This document shows positions 8,113 through 17,681 of a stretch of DNA of 64,000 nt, in pieces. The notes beneath the pieces are model-generated. The model ran no database searches. It had not been told where the DNA came from and was given only the letters and a program-made list of their open reading frames with translations. Every line of letters begins with the position of its first letter. The first letter of the stretch is position 1. Source of the DNA: Flavobacterium segetis (GTDB lineage Bacteria; Bacteroidota; Bacteroidia; Flavobacteriales; Flavobacteriaceae); NCBI RefSeq assembly GCF_900129575.1, contig NZ_FQWE01000011.1, forward strand, positions 62,001 through 126,000, written 5' to 3'. The translations under genes and the position numbers were made by a program.

Positions 8113-10167
8113 ATGAAAAACACTTTAGTAACAAGATTAAGCGATTTAAAACAATATAATAAGGCAAAGTGACTTGTTGTTTGGGAAGACAAAACTCCAA
8201 ATAGATGGGAGAGTGTTTACAGTGAATTAAGTATAGGCGACAATGCTCTTTTCATTAGTAAGGACATTGTTTATATTGGACAAATCTATAAAATAAATGC
8301 AACTACAATTATATACGTTAAAGACATCGTTGAATTAAATATTAAAAACGATGAGCTATTACAGTTAAACGAAATTTATCCAGAATTTATTTCTAGAGTT
8401 AAAGCAAACTTTCATCCTTTCATACATGAAAAGGAAATAAATATTCCTAATTTAATCGAGGATGCTAATAAAAATAATTTTGTAAGCTTCTACATTTTCA
8501 ATTCGTTACATGATTACGAAAATAGAGAAATTGAATTAAAAATTAATGATAGAATTTTAATTTTAGAAAAAGGATATATTGTTAATATTCAAATATTTTC
8601 ATCACGAAAATTAAAATTTGCTCCTTTCAATAAATTTTTAAATTCTAAGGGAAAATCTTTAAAACAGTTATTAAAAATGACAGAAGAGTATAAGGGAAAA
8701 GACTCTAATTCAAATAATATTAAAAGATTAAAAGACATTCAACTTAAATTAAAATTAGAAAAAAATTATAAGTTTAAAACATTTTTTTCTTACCATGATG
8801 CCTTGTTTAATCAAAGGATATATGGCACCTATATGAGTGAAACTAAAGATAAAAGTGAACAAGCAGAAAGAAATTTTGATTTATTAAATGTTCCTCTCAA
8901 TCAAATTTTATACGGCCCTCCTGGAACTGGAAAAACTTTTAGACTTCAAAAAGAGTATTTCGACAAATTTACTATTAAGGAAACATCTTTAACACGAGAG
9001 CAATTTTTAGAAACTAAAGTTGCTGATTTAACGTGGTGGCAAGTTATATCGATTGCTGTTTTAGATATTGGCAAGGCGAAAGTAAATGACATATTCAACC
9101 ATGAGTTTATTCGTCTAAAGGAAAAACTATCATCCTCTAAAACGGTTCGACCTACTATTTGGGGACAATTGCAAAGTCACACTATTATGGATTGTCAATA
9201 TGTCAATGTCAGCAACCGTTCTGAACCATTATTTTTTAATAAAAATGAAAATTAAGAATGGACAATTGATAATGAATTGCTAGCTCAATATTATCCAGAA
9301 GCAATTGAATTGCTAGAGATAAGTAAAAATTATAATCCTAAAAATGACTCAGAAATTAAGAACTTTGAATTTGTGACTTTTCATCAGTCTTTCACTTATG
9401 AAGATTTTATTGAGGGAATTAAACCTAAACTAGAAGATGGAGAGAGCGATTTGAGTTATGAAATTAAAGATGGTGTATTCAAGAAACTATGCTTGAGAGC
9501 TGAAGCTGAACCAACTAGCAATTTTGCTATTTTTATTGACGAGATAAATAGGGGTAATGTTTCAGCTATTTTTGGGGAATTAATTACTCTTATAGAAAGT
9601 GATAAGCGACTTGGAGCAGAGAATGAATTGAGAATAAAATTACCTTATTCAAAAACAGATTTTGGTGTTCCGTCCAATCTATACATTATTGGCACAATGA
9701 ATACTGCCGATAGAAGTGTAGAAGCTTTAGACACGGCTTTAAGACGTCGCTTTTCATTTACTGAAATTATGCCTAAGCCTGAATTACTAAATGAAATTTT
9801 ATTCAGTGGTTTCAATTTACAAGAACTTTTGGAAACCATAAATGAAAGAATTGAAATCTTATTAGATCGTGATCACACCATAGGTCATTCTTATTTTATG
9901 AAAGTGAATAGTAACGATACTGCCGAATTGCAGGCAGTTTTTCAAAATTGTATTATTCCTTTACTACAAGAATATTTTTATCACGATTACGAAAAAATAG
10001 CATTGATTTTAGGACAAGGATTTGTAAAGGTAAAAGAAAACAAATCCATCAAATTTGCTTCATTCAATGGGTTGGGGAAACCAGAAATTGGTACTCAATT
10101 TGAGTTGATAAAAGAGATTGAAGATATAGAACTAGCTGTAAAATTACTCTTGAATAAAAATGATTAG
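8113..10167 (+). pseudogene. mcrB: McrB GTPase subunit, interrupted by two in-frame stops
   Basis: One reading frame of 685 codons runs from ATG 8113 to 10167, broken only by TGA at 8170-8172 (context KAK-stop-LVVW, perhaps a former Trp) and TAA at 9253-9255 (KNEN-stop-EWTIDNEL). There is no frameshift. The N-terminal 185 codons look like a small recognition domain (WEDKTPNRW, IGDNALFISKDIVYIGQI). Then comes the AAA+ GTPase: Walker A GPPGTGKT near codon 268, Walker B FAIFIDEINRGNVS, and MNTADRSVEALDTALRRRF. McrB moves on DNA carrying modified cytosine and activates McrC. Partial products could start at ATG 8677 or TTG 9277, but each would lack part of the ATPase. Confidence 0.85.
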
Positions 10168-11404
10168 CGGCAGAAATATTATACAAGTTTTCGAACATGC
10201 ATCTCTACATTATGGCAGAGATGGTGAAAACGTTGCTTTTAAGGAAATGCATTTTAACGCCTTAGTGAAACTTAACGAGTTACACGATAATAAATATTTC
10301 ACTGTCATACATAAAGGTTTGAAATTCAAACAATTTGTAGGTGTTATTCAAGTGAATGGTTTGACTATTGAAATTCTACCAAAAATTGATAAAAATAATG
10401 AAGATGTAAATGTTTGGCAAAGCGCATTGATAGAAATGCTGCGTGTAACCAAGAAGCTTAAGGTACAAAAAATAGGGGAAGCCAACATTCATAAGCAAAA
10501 TATTCATTTGCTTGATATTTACTTTGAATGGTTTTTGAATGAGGTGCAGTCACTACTTCGTCAAGGATTAATTAAACAATATTATAAGAAAACTAATAAT
10601 GTAAAAGCTTTAAAAGGGAAGTTAGAGTTTGCAGGACATATCAGTAAAAACCTTGTGCACAAAGAGCGGTTTTACACCTCGCATCAAGTGTATGAAAAAG
10701 ACCATTTAGTTCATCAAATTTTGGCTCAAGCCTTACACATTGTAGAGCAATGTTCCAACGGGAGTTTTTTATACAGTAAATGCAAAACCGTTCAGTTAGA
10801 TTTTCCAGAAGTAAAGGTGATTAAAGCCAATACGGCTACATTTACTAAAATACCAAAATCGAGAAAAACTGCTCCTTATGAAACAGCTTTGGCAATTGCA
10901 AGATTGATTATTTTGAATTACGCACCAAGTGTTTCAAGTGGTTCAGAACGCATGTTAGCATTGTTGTTTGATATGAACTCCCTCTGGGAAGAATATGTAC
11001 TTGTCCGATTGCAAAAGGCAGCAGAAAACGTAAATATTTATGGTCAGCAGTCAAAAGTACTCTGGAACGGAATAATAATTCGTCCAGATATCGTAATTGA
11101 AAAAGGTTTAGATAAGTTCATAATAGATACCAAGTGGAAAAACATAGAACACAGTAAACCATCAACCAATGATCTACGCCAAATGTATGTCTATAATGAG
11201 TATTGGGGTGCTAATAAGGCTATGTTGTTGTATCCATCGAGCATCACTTCATTCGAGGATAAAAATTTCATAGGTTTTGATCCAACAGCAGGAAATGAAA
11301 ATCATCATAAATGTGCTTTGGGTAAAATATCAATTTTTAAAATAGAAGATGACCAGCAAATTCTAGATGATAAAATAGGGGAGAAGATATTGGGCTGGTT
11401 TTAA
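10160..11404 (+). CDS. mcrC: McrC-like endonuclease subunit of McrBC
   Basis: This intact 414-residue protein overlaps the mcrB end by 8 bp, the usual mcrBC arrangement. The N-terminal part (GLKFKQFVGVIQVNGLTIEILPKI) matches McrC. The C-terminal nuclease has IRPDIVIE followed by FIIDTKWKN, the PD...DxK active site of the PD-(D/E)xK fold. McrC cuts DNA only with an active McrB. Since mcrB carries two stops, this gene may be stranded, although its own frame is undamaged, which suggests the mcrB lesions are recent. Confidence 0.92.
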   Translation: MISGRNIIQVFEHASLHYGRDGENVAFKEMHFNALVKLNELHDNKYFTVIHKGLKFKQFVGVIQVNGLTIEILPKIDKNNEDVNVWQSALIEMLRVTKKLKVQKIGEANIHKQNIHLLDIYFEWFLNEVQSLLRQGLIKQYYKKTNNVKALKGKLEFAGHISKNLVHKERFYTSHQVYEKDHLVHQILAQALHIVEQCSNGSFLYSKCKTVQLDFPEVKVIKANTATFTKIPKSRKTAPYETALAIARLIILNYAPSVSSGSERMLALLFDMNSLWEEYVLVRLQKAAENVNIYGQQSKVLWNGIIIRPDIVIEKGLDKFIIDTKWKNIEHSKPSTNDLRQMYVYNEYWGANKAMLLYPSSITSFEDKNFIGFDPTAGNENHHKCALGKISIFKIEDDQQILDDKIGEKILGWF

Positions 11405-11448
11405 ATATTTTACTTCTTATTAACATTTCACAGGTAAAAAAAAGGAAT

Positions 11449-11475
11449 GATAACTTATTTCATTAATAAGTTATC
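11449..11475. terminator. Inverted repeat between mcrC and the next gene
   Basis: Arms GATAACTTATT (11449-11459) and AATAAGTTATC (11465-11475) are perfect complements around a 5-nt loop. It lies 45 bp after mcrC and ends 7 bp before the presumed start of the next gene. It could be a weak AT-rich terminator or an operator; no long T run follows. Confidence 0.5.
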
Positions 11476-11481
11476 TTATAA

Positions 11482-12408
11482 TTGGATTATATAGTTATCA
11501 TAAAAAATAAAGCTTTGAAAAAACTTTTAGAAGGCCACTTAGAGGAAAAATATATTGAATATATCTTAGAAAATGATTTAATTAACGACGAGCTAAAAGC
11601 TTATTTCATTGATTTATTAACTGTTAAAGATTTATCAAAAAGATTTCAACTTTGGAGTGAGTTAAAAATAAAATTGGTTGATATTAAACAAATAAAACAG
11701 TTAGCAAATCCATATTACATTGGCTTCGGAAATCCTGATTCGGATATTCTTTTCATCGGAAAAGAAAAAGCATTTGACATAATGCACAGTCCAGAATTGT
11801 TGTTTCATGAAAGTATCAATAATATACTTCAGTGGAAAGTAATATCCAAAAATGAAAGCAAATCAACTGATAGCCTAATGCATGTTGAAAAGGACGATAA
11901 TGCATTAATTTTTAATCCAAAAGCACCACAGCTTTACCATAGTGGGAAGATTACAGGAAGATCTACATGGGGAATGTACAGAGAAATTGTTAGTCAAATT
12001 AAACTATTACAAAAGCATATTGTCAGTAAGGATTATGATAATAATTTCTTTAATGACTGCTTTATGACCGAATTGAATTTTAAACCATCAAATTATAGTG
12101 AAGGCCACGGATTAAATAATAATAGAAGAGAGTTTTTAAAGAATCCCTTTTTTAAAAGTTTTAGATATGTGATTGTAGGTGCAAATGCTATCATTGGTGA
12201 AGAAGCACTTATTGAAATATTTGATTGTGATTCTACATTTACAAAAATAAACCTTGAAGAAAACAGGGTAGGTAAAAAAAGTAAGTCGATATCAATACTT
12301 ACATCAAATAGTCAAAAAGTTATCCTTTGTAATCAACTTAGTGGGGCTGCAGGATGGACAACTTTAGCAATCAAAGATTTAGTAAAAAAGATAATTGAAG
12401 AAAAATAA
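11482..12408 (+). CDS. Uracil-DNA-glycosylase-superfamily-like protein
   Basis: The 308-residue frame begins at TTG 11482 directly after a stop codon. No upstream start or clear ribosome site is visible, so the N-terminus is uncertain. ANPYYIGFGNPDSDILFIGKEKAF resembles the first UDG-fold strand and loop, and the C-terminal KVILCNQLSGAAGWTTLAIKDLVKKI ends like these folds. STWGMYREIV and NFKPSNYSEGHG are further conserved-looking stretches. I infer a DNA-base-binding or base-excising protein; activity is unproven. Its place after McrBC, which targets modified bases, fits a defence role. Confidence 0.5.
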   Translation: MDYIVIIKNKALKKLLEGHLEEKYIEYILENDLINDELKAYFIDLLTVKDLSKRFQLWSELKIKLVDIKQIKQLANPYYIGFGNPDSDILFIGKEKAFDIMHSPELLFHESINNILQWKVISKNESKSTDSLMHVEKDDNALIFNPKAPQLYHSGKITGRSTWGMYREIVSQIKLLQKHIVSKDYDNNFFNDCFMTELNFKPSNYSEGHGLNNNRREFLKNPFFKSFRYVIVGANAIIGEEALIEIFDCDSTFTKINLEENRVGKKSKSISILTSNSQKVILCNQLSGAAGWTTLAIKDLVKKIIEEK

Positions 12409-12715
12409 TAAAGGATTAACTATTCGCCAATAGGTGAATGCAATTTAGTGACAGTAGAAAAGAACCCTCGAAGTGTTTAACGAATGGTTTTCTTATGGAG
12501 TAAGTGATTTGGTGATTGAGTTGTAGGATTGAGTTTTCAACTTCTCCCTGTCCCCGATAGCAACGAAAAGCCCGCAAAGGAAATGCCCGTAAAAAACAAA
12601 ACCCAAAACAGCGACTGCAAGAAGCTCGTTTTGGGTTTATGTTTTTAGGGCAATGACTGCGGACTTGTAGTGAATAGCGGGAATTGGCAGCCCTAAAAGT
12701 AGTAATGGCAAGATA
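12409..12715. other. Intergenic region with structured repeat element
   Basis: No gene is visible here. The second half holds the conserved box and long hairpin described separately (12556-12651), followed by GC-richer text with AATAGCGGGAATTGGCAGCCC. The base composition is clearly higher in GC than the flanking genes. Confidence 0.6.
12556..12651 (+). repeat. Conserved box plus long hairpin, copy 1
   Basis: The box GATAGCAACGAAAAGCCCGCA-like (12556-12576) precedes a stem made of GCCC/GGGC, AAAAAC/GTTTTT and the exact arms AAACCCAAAAC (12599-12609) and GTTTTGGGTTT (12628-12638), with an 18-nt loop. A related box (GATAGCAGTGAAAAGCCCACA on the minus strand) next to another long hairpin lies at 63,832-63,950. 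It looks like a dispersed mobile or 3'-end element of this lineage. Confidence 0.6.
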
Positions 12716-13075
12716 CTAATTGAGTAGATCTTTACTAATAATTCGCAACGCTCTTTCAGTACCTAAGTAAAGTGGATTACCGTGTTTTTCAGACCAAAAT
12801 CCATCTAAGACATTTTTATTTAGGCAGCGATATACTGCAACGCCTTTAAAAACCGTATTTAATTCACCTTGATATTGAAAGTTAATCACTAAAATATTGT
12901 CCTTAAAAAAGCCTGCACCGCTTTGTACCTGCTCGTTGTTAATAAACCAGTGTGCTATGATTCTATGGTTCTTATCAAGTGAAAGTTTTAAAATACCGCT
13001 ATAAGTAAAATCGTTCCCTTGCTGCTGATTGCTACCTGAAATGCTATAATTGCCTATGATTTCGTGCACTGTCAT
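12716..13075 (-). CDS. Small protein of unknown function at the element boundary
   Basis: I do not recognise the family. Starting at ATG 13075 gives 119 residues (TVHEIIGNYSISGSNQQQG...). A longer reading from 13090 would be encoded by the attachment-site repeat, so the shorter start is preferred. The text is rich in beta-type segments (FTYSGILKLSLDKNHRIIAHWFIN, ILVINFQYQG, VAVYRCLNKNVLDGFWSE), resembling a small lipocalin-like or sensor barrel. No signal peptide or membrane segment is seen. It lies just outside the mobile element. Confidence 0.6.
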   Translation of the reverse strand: MTVHEIIGNYSISGSNQQQGNDFTYSGILKLSLDKNHRIIAHWFINNEQVQSGAGFFKDNILVINFQYQGELNTVFKGVAVYRCLNKNVLDGFWSEKHGNPLYLGTERALRIISKDLLN

Positions 13076-13089
13076 TACTTCCCAATACA
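13075..13089 (+). repeat. Attachment-site direct repeat, distal end (att)
   Basis: The 15 bp TTACTTCCCAATACA are identical, in the same orientation, to 36228-36242, which encodes the last codons of mnmE (CIGK-stop). Integration into the 3' end of mnmE is well known for genomic islands such as SGI1. The pair therefore marks the two ends of an integrated element. Confidence 0.8.
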
Positions 13090-13130
13090 ATATGTAATTT
13101 CTCTTTACTACAGAGGGATTAGAAGCTATG

Positions 13131-13139
13131 AGGTGTACA
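13131..13139 (+). promoter_or_regulatory. Possible integrase arm-type site, distal end
   Basis: AGGTGTACA lies 41 bp inside the distal repeat. The same 9-mer occurs at 36080 and 36111 at the integrase end. A related AGGAGTACC follows at 13142. Confidence 0.45.
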
Positions 13140-13148
13140 AAAGGAGTA

Positions 13149-13165
13149 CCGTTTTAGTAAAACGG
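13149..13165. repeat. Short perfect palindrome near element end
   Basis: CCGTTTTA and TAAAACGG flank a single G. It lies between higA and the attachment repeat and may be part of the att or excision region. Confidence 0.5.
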
Positions 13166-13180
13166 GAGTAGTTAATGTTA

Positions 13181-13207
13181 ATAAAAATAACGTATAGTTA
13201 TTTTTAT
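13181..13207 (-). terminator. AT-rich terminator after higBA
   Basis: Arms ATAAAAATAAC (13181-13191) and GTTATTTTTAT (13197-13207) pair perfectly around a 5-nt loop, 32 bp downstream of the higA stop on the minus strand. Confidence 0.6.
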
Positions 13208-13238
13208 AACTTACATTTAAATTACAGTTAAGCTGTTT

Positions 13239-13595
13239 TTACGCACTATGTAAAAAGACTTCTGCTGGAATTCCAAAAAAGTTTTTAAGCTTTTGAGCCA
13301 TCTTTAAGGTAATTTCACGCTTGCCAGATAATATTGCTGATACGTGCCCTTTACTTCCAATGATAGGTTCTAAATCTTTGTTTTTAATACCCATTTCTTC
13401 CATTTTTATTTTGATAACTTCTAAGGCATCCAGTTCAGGCATAGGATAATTTTTATCTTCAAAATCTTTTATCAAAATAAGTAAAACACCTAGTTCATCG
13501 TCTTCGGGAGTATCGGGTTCTGCGTGAAATATTTCCATTGCACGCTTTACGGCTATTTTATGTTCGGCTTCAGTTTTTATTACTTTCCAGTTCAT
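13239..13595 (-). CDS. higA: HigA-type antitoxin
   Basis: The 118-residue protein follows higB after 17 bp, the toxin-first order typical of higBA. The C-terminal half is an XRE-type helix-turn-helix (MEEMGIKNKDLEPIIGSKGHVSAILSGKREITLKMAQKLKNFFGI), and the N-terminal half has the acidic region (EPDTPEDDELGVLLILIKDFEDKNYPMPELDALEVIK) seen in HigA antitoxins. It should neutralise HigB and repress the operon, probably at the palindrome at 13943-13961. Confidence 0.9.
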   Translation of the reverse strand: MNWKVIKTEAEHKIAVKRAMEIFHAEPDTPEDDELGVLLILIKDFEDKNYPMPELDALEVIKIKMEEMGIKNKDLEPIIGSKGHVSAILSGKREITLKMAQKLKNFFGIPAEVFLHSA

Positions 13596-13612
13596 TTTTC
13601 AAGTTTTAAGTA

Positions 13613-13924
13613 TTATAGTTTTTCGTCAAATTCAATGGTCTCAACATCAATTTTATCATATTCTTTGTGTGTTCCAAACCAAATAGAATAACAAGTTTTC
13701 CGTCTAAAATTGAACGAAACAACTAATCTAAAATCATTTCCTTTTATATTAAAAACGACTCTTTGATTGTTTACCAAACTTGCATTTCCGTATACTTCCT
13801 TGAGTTCATTAAAATTGTCAAAATCTCTTTTAGAAACGTCATTATACCACATTAACAATTGATTTTTTGCAATCGGGTATTTTTGAGTATAGTAAATTAT
13901 GGTGTTTCTACTGATTATATTCAT
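13613..13924 (-). CDS. higB: HigB-type mRNA interferase toxin
   Basis: The 103 residues match the HigB/RelE-like toxin family (MNIISRNTIIYYTQKYPIAKNQLLMWYNDVSKRDFDNFNELKEVYGNASLV, then RVVFNIKGNDFRLVVSFNF and YSIWFGTHKEYDKID). HigB cleaves mRNA at the ribosome. The ATG at 13924 lies only 4 bp after the -7 element, so the transcript may be nearly leaderless. It lies at the distal end of the mobile element, where an addiction module would stabilise it. Confidence 0.92.
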   Translation of the reverse strand: MNIISRNTIIYYTQKYPIAKNQLLMWYNDVSKRDFDNFNELKEVYGNASLVNNQRVVFNIKGNDFRLVVSFNFRRKTCYSIWFGTHKEYDKIDVETIEFDEKL

Positions 13925-13928
13925 TTGT

Positions 13929-13961
13929 CAAAGATATTAATAAGTTTGCAATTCGCAAACT
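13929..13961 (-). promoter_or_regulatory. higBA promoter with overlapping operator
   Basis: On the minus strand TTTG is followed by a 19-bp spacer and TATCTTTG (13929-13936), a good Bacteroidota -33/-7 match. The palindrome AGTTTGC-5-GCAAACT (13943-13961) covers the -33 region and is the likely HigA operator. Confidence 0.75.
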
Positions 13962-14047
13962 ATTTTAAGATCCATTAATTTTTTTTTATTCAAGTAGTTA
14001 TTAAGTAGCAATATATTACCAATCGAAACTGTTTATTTTAATGATTT

Positions 14048-14659
<612 letters not shown>

Positions 14660-15025
14660 TTGATGGAAGTATTTATTTTGTCACAAAAACAGTAAAAATT
14701 TGTGACAAATAAGGTTTTGGTAATTAGATGTAATAGGTACTATAGAAAGTTTAAAAAGAAACTCCTCTATGGAAGGAATTGCTTTCCATTTCTTTTCTTT
14801 CAGAGGAGATAAAAGATAAGTATTTGGATTTGTTGGAAAGTAGGGTGGGGAGGTTTTAGTAATTACCGCAAATATTCGGTGATTTAACTGTTTTTTCACC
14901 ACATTTAATAGATGCTATTTTCTATTTGTTATCATTACCATTACGATCAATAAAAATACAATACTATTTTTTAACACATTCTATCATTTTTTAGTAAATT
15001 TGACAATCGTTACTAGTTAGTTTTA
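14660..15025. other. Intergenic region, no gene seen
   Basis: AT-rich sequence between the AbiEi remnant and the PLD gene. A short open stretch at 14681-14902 has no family resemblance. No clear terminator was found after the operon end at 15026. Confidence 0.5.
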
Positions 15026-15934
15026 TTAAAGTATAGGATTATACATAGACGTTTTACCATTTGATTCTCGTCCTGTTTTATGGCAATAATTCTCTTTATA
15101 ATTCCAATTCTCAAAATTAGCCCAAGAACGATATGCCTCAAAACAGTATGGTTTTTTAACGTCAAATGGAATTTGTTGTCCAGTTCTTATGCAGAATCCT
15201 AAGTCTACTTGCTCATTCCTATAATTGGGGTTGCTTTTGCTTTTGTTTGTATAGTAGGAATATTGTTTCTTTTCTACAATTTTATCCTCGGGAATAAATT
15301 CTGCTCTTGATGGTTTGTCGTCAGATTCCAACAATTCAAGATCAAAATCTTGATAGTATTTTTTTTCGAAATGGCTGTTTCGATATAACGCATCGGTCAT
15401 ATCATATAGAACTTTTGATTCTACGTACTTTTTCGATAAACCAAGATTAGTCTTTTTAAAAATTGGTCGCCTCATAAATACAACTGGATTGTCTAAAATA
15501 ACGCCATTTGTATAGCTAAGTGAATCGACATATAGTTTGTCTAAATTGATGATTTTAGAATTTTGAAAGGAAATGCCATACTCCACATTGCCTGTCATCG
15601 ATTTGCCTAAAAGGTTTAATGAAGTCAATAAAGCTTCGCTTTCATTAGCATAATATTTTGCATGTAGATTGCTGCAATAGATGATGGTTATGTTGCTAAA
15701 CTCTTTAAATAGCTCTAAGTCAGAGGGTGTTAAACTTCTTTGCGTTTCTCCCTCATTTTTACCAAAAACGATTATAATTTCCAGTTCGGGATTGTTTTTT
15801 AATTTCTTGAAGATGCTTTTACAATAATCATCAAGTCTTATAAAAGGGGAGAGAATTATTAGTTCTTTTTTTGCTTCCCATATGATATCAGTTAGTTTTT
15901 CGTCTAACGCTGTGCCTGTAAAAAATTCTGCCAT
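15026..15934 (-). CDS. PLD-family nuclease-like protein with C-terminal cysteine motif
   Basis: The 302-residue protein has an N-terminal phospholipase-D-like domain: KKELIILSPFIRLDD, LEIIIVFGKN, and the HKD-type motif with H91, K93 and downstream S105/N107 (LHAKYYANESEALLTSLNLLG). One HKD copy implies action as a dimer, as in bacterial PLD nucleases. The C-terminal 60 residues hold LGFCIRTGQQIPF, PYCFEAY and ENYCHKTGRES, a likely zinc-binding module. It is the last gene of the seven-gene run and starts 46 bp after the DUF262 gene. A nuclease or DNA-end role is inferred. Confidence 0.8.
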   Translation of the reverse strand: MAEFFTGTALDEKLTDIIWEAKKELIILSPFIRLDDYCKSIFKKLKNNPELEIIIVFGKNEGETQRSLTPSDLELFKEFSNITIIYCSNLHAKYYANESEALLTSLNLLGKSMTGNVEYGISFQNSKIINLDKLYVDSLSYTNGVILDNPVVFMRRPIFKKTNLGLSKKYVESKVLYDMTDALYRNSHFEKKYYQDFDLELLESDDKPSRAEFIPEDKIVEKKQYSYYTNKSKSNPNYRNEQVDLGFCIRTGQQIPFDVKKPYCFEAYRSWANFENWNYKENYCHKTGRESNGKTSMYNPIL

Positions 15935-15980
15935 TATAAAATATAATTTTTATATGTTGTACTGTTGGATTACTAATCTA

Positions 15981-17675
15981 TTACGCTTCGTCAAAAAGTT
16001 CTTCTGTATCTTCATAAACTTCAAGTTCTACAGTTGATATTTCTTGAGGAATAATTAACTTATTTAATGCTTTAGTAATTCTTGATAATCTATTTTTGTA
16101 GAAAGTATCGTAATCATTATCCCAGATACCATCTTTATTGATGTCAATAAAATGTGTTTTCATGGTTTCTTCTAATTCATCATTGGTAGAATTAAAAGAC
16201 TTCATGTAATTAGCAGGACTTTTTGCCTTAATTATATTTTTATTTAAAAAACCATCTACAATTGTAATATTGACAATATGGTTCACGTAGTAGTAATCTA
16301 AATCTTTTCTATTTTTTGACAGCCATGATTTTGGGAAAAAGTGATGATAGTTTTTACTGGTCGCAATTTTAAGCCAGCTATTATCTATAATTACATCAAG
16401 GTTGTTATCAAATGATTTTGGTTTTTGTTTCGCATATAAGCACAAAATGGCTTTGTTGAAAGATTTTCCTGTACTAAACCAACCATTTGCCTCAACAAAT
16501 TCTTTATTCACAAGAACTTTCCATTCATATCTTGGTAATTCATTCGCAATAATTTTGTCAATTTTAGAAATATCTTGAACTAACTTACCTTCAACACCTG
16601 ACGAATATCTGAAGCCCAATGATACTCTCCAAAAAAAGTCTTCTAATCTTTTTTTCATGTCTCCCGTAGGGTTGTGTTTATTCTTGTAATAGAAATAACT
16701 GAAAGGCACAAGCAAAGCATTGTATGGTAAAATTCTACCAACAACAATACCGTAGCTTCTAAAAAAATCAATACTACTTTTAATACAACTTACTGCTTCA
16801 TCCCAAATATTTATGAATGCTATTTTGTCTAATTTTAAAATTGTTTTTCTAGTGCAATCCTTTTCTAATAAAATTGAAATGACTTGTAGAATTGTAGCAG
16901 ATGGGATAGTATCATAATGACTAGCGCTTAGTTCAGTAGAAAGCTCTTCATATTTTACTGATAAATCAAATATTTTTTCTGGTGACTCTAATTCACTTTT
17001 GTTTTCAAATATATGATATGTTTTTGCTACCATAATTTCAAATAAAGATAATGATTTGCCTCCTACATTTAACCTTGTAAAGACTTCAGTAGCTACATCA
17101 ATCTGAGCGTTTTTTAGATTAATTACTGAAAATGTATAATTAGAAAGAACATTTTTATAGTGATCTAATTTTTCGTGGAATTCCTCGGGATAATTTTTGA
17201 AGATGGAGAAACCACCCTTCATCAAGTCTGTAATCTTAATTAAATGTTCTGGTTGTAAACTATCTATTTCAGTCGTAACTATATCCTGTTCGTCGATAGC
17301 CAACAGGTTTACATAAATTTCTGAATAATCTGAAGTTTTACCATCCTCTTCTCCAATTTTAACTCCTTTTAAGGCAGCATATAATGAAGTCAAACGTTGT
17401 TGACCATCTAAAACATAATTTACAAATTCTCCGAACTTAGGTTCTGGTAAAACTATGTTACCAAGATTACGAACTGATCTTAATCGTTCGTTTGTTCTCC
17501 AATAAATAAAAGTTCCAATTGGATATCCTTCAATAATACTATCTAATAATTTGGCTGAATCTTTAATGTTCCAAACAAACTTTCTTTGAAATTGTGGTAT
17601 TTTAACTTGACCCGTTTCTATTTCACTAAGAAGGTCTGTGTATTTAACAGATATATTTTGTAGTGATGTACTCAT
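15981..17675 (-). CDS. DUF262 (GmrSD-like) protein with C-terminal HNH-type motif
   Basis: The 564 residues start with a DUF262 ParB-like domain: KIPQFQRKFVW (about 25-35), GYPIGTFIYWR and DGQQRLTSL (90-98). Near residue 445 lies YHHFFPKSWL with a downstream N-rich stretch, like the DUF1524/HNH nuclease end of GmrD and relatives. GmrSD cuts glucosylated phage DNA in an NTP-dependent way; other DUF262 proteins are also antiphage nucleases. It starts 6 bp after the ATPase gene, so it is probably expressed with it. The exact substrate is unknown. Confidence 0.88.
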   Translation of the reverse strand: MSTSLQNISVKYTDLLSEIETGQVKIPQFQRKFVWNIKDSAKLLDSIIEGYPIGTFIYWRTNERLRSVRNLGNIVLPEPKFGEFVNYVLDGQQRLTSLYAALKGVKIGEEDGKTSDYSEIYVNLLAIDEQDIVTTEIDSLQPEHLIKITDLMKGGFSIFKNYPEEFHEKLDHYKNVLSNYTFSVINLKNAQIDVATEVFTRLNVGGKSLSLFEIMVAKTYHIFENKSELESPEKIFDLSVKYEELSTELSASHYDTIPSATILQVISILLEKDCTRKTILKLDKIAFINIWDEAVSCIKSSIDFFRSYGIVVGRILPYNALLVPFSYFYYKNKHNPTGDMKKRLEDFFWRVSLGFRYSSGVEGKLVQDISKIDKIIANELPRYEWKVLVNKEFVEANGWFSTGKSFNKAILCLYAKQKPKSFDNNLDVIIDNSWLKIATSKNYHHFFPKSWLSKNRKDLDYYYVNHIVNITIVDGFLNKNIIKAKSPANYMKSFNSTNDELEETMKTHFIDINKDGIWDNDYDTFYKNRLSRITKALNKLIIPQEISTVELEVYEDTEELFDEA

Positions 17676-17681
17676 CTAATT

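Noticed and set aside
8170-9255. Stop-codon recoding or programmed readthrough in mcrB
   Set aside because: The two stops are of different types, with no visible recoding signal or suppressor tRNA; point mutation is simpler.
13076-13090. Extended start of the small protein at the element boundary (MYWEV)
   Set aside because: Those codons are the attachment repeat; the ATG at 13075 gives a natural start.
14681-14902. Minus-strand open frame of 73 codons in the AbiEi-PLD gap
   Set aside because: No family resemblance, start or promoter support; best seen as chance in AT-rich DNA.
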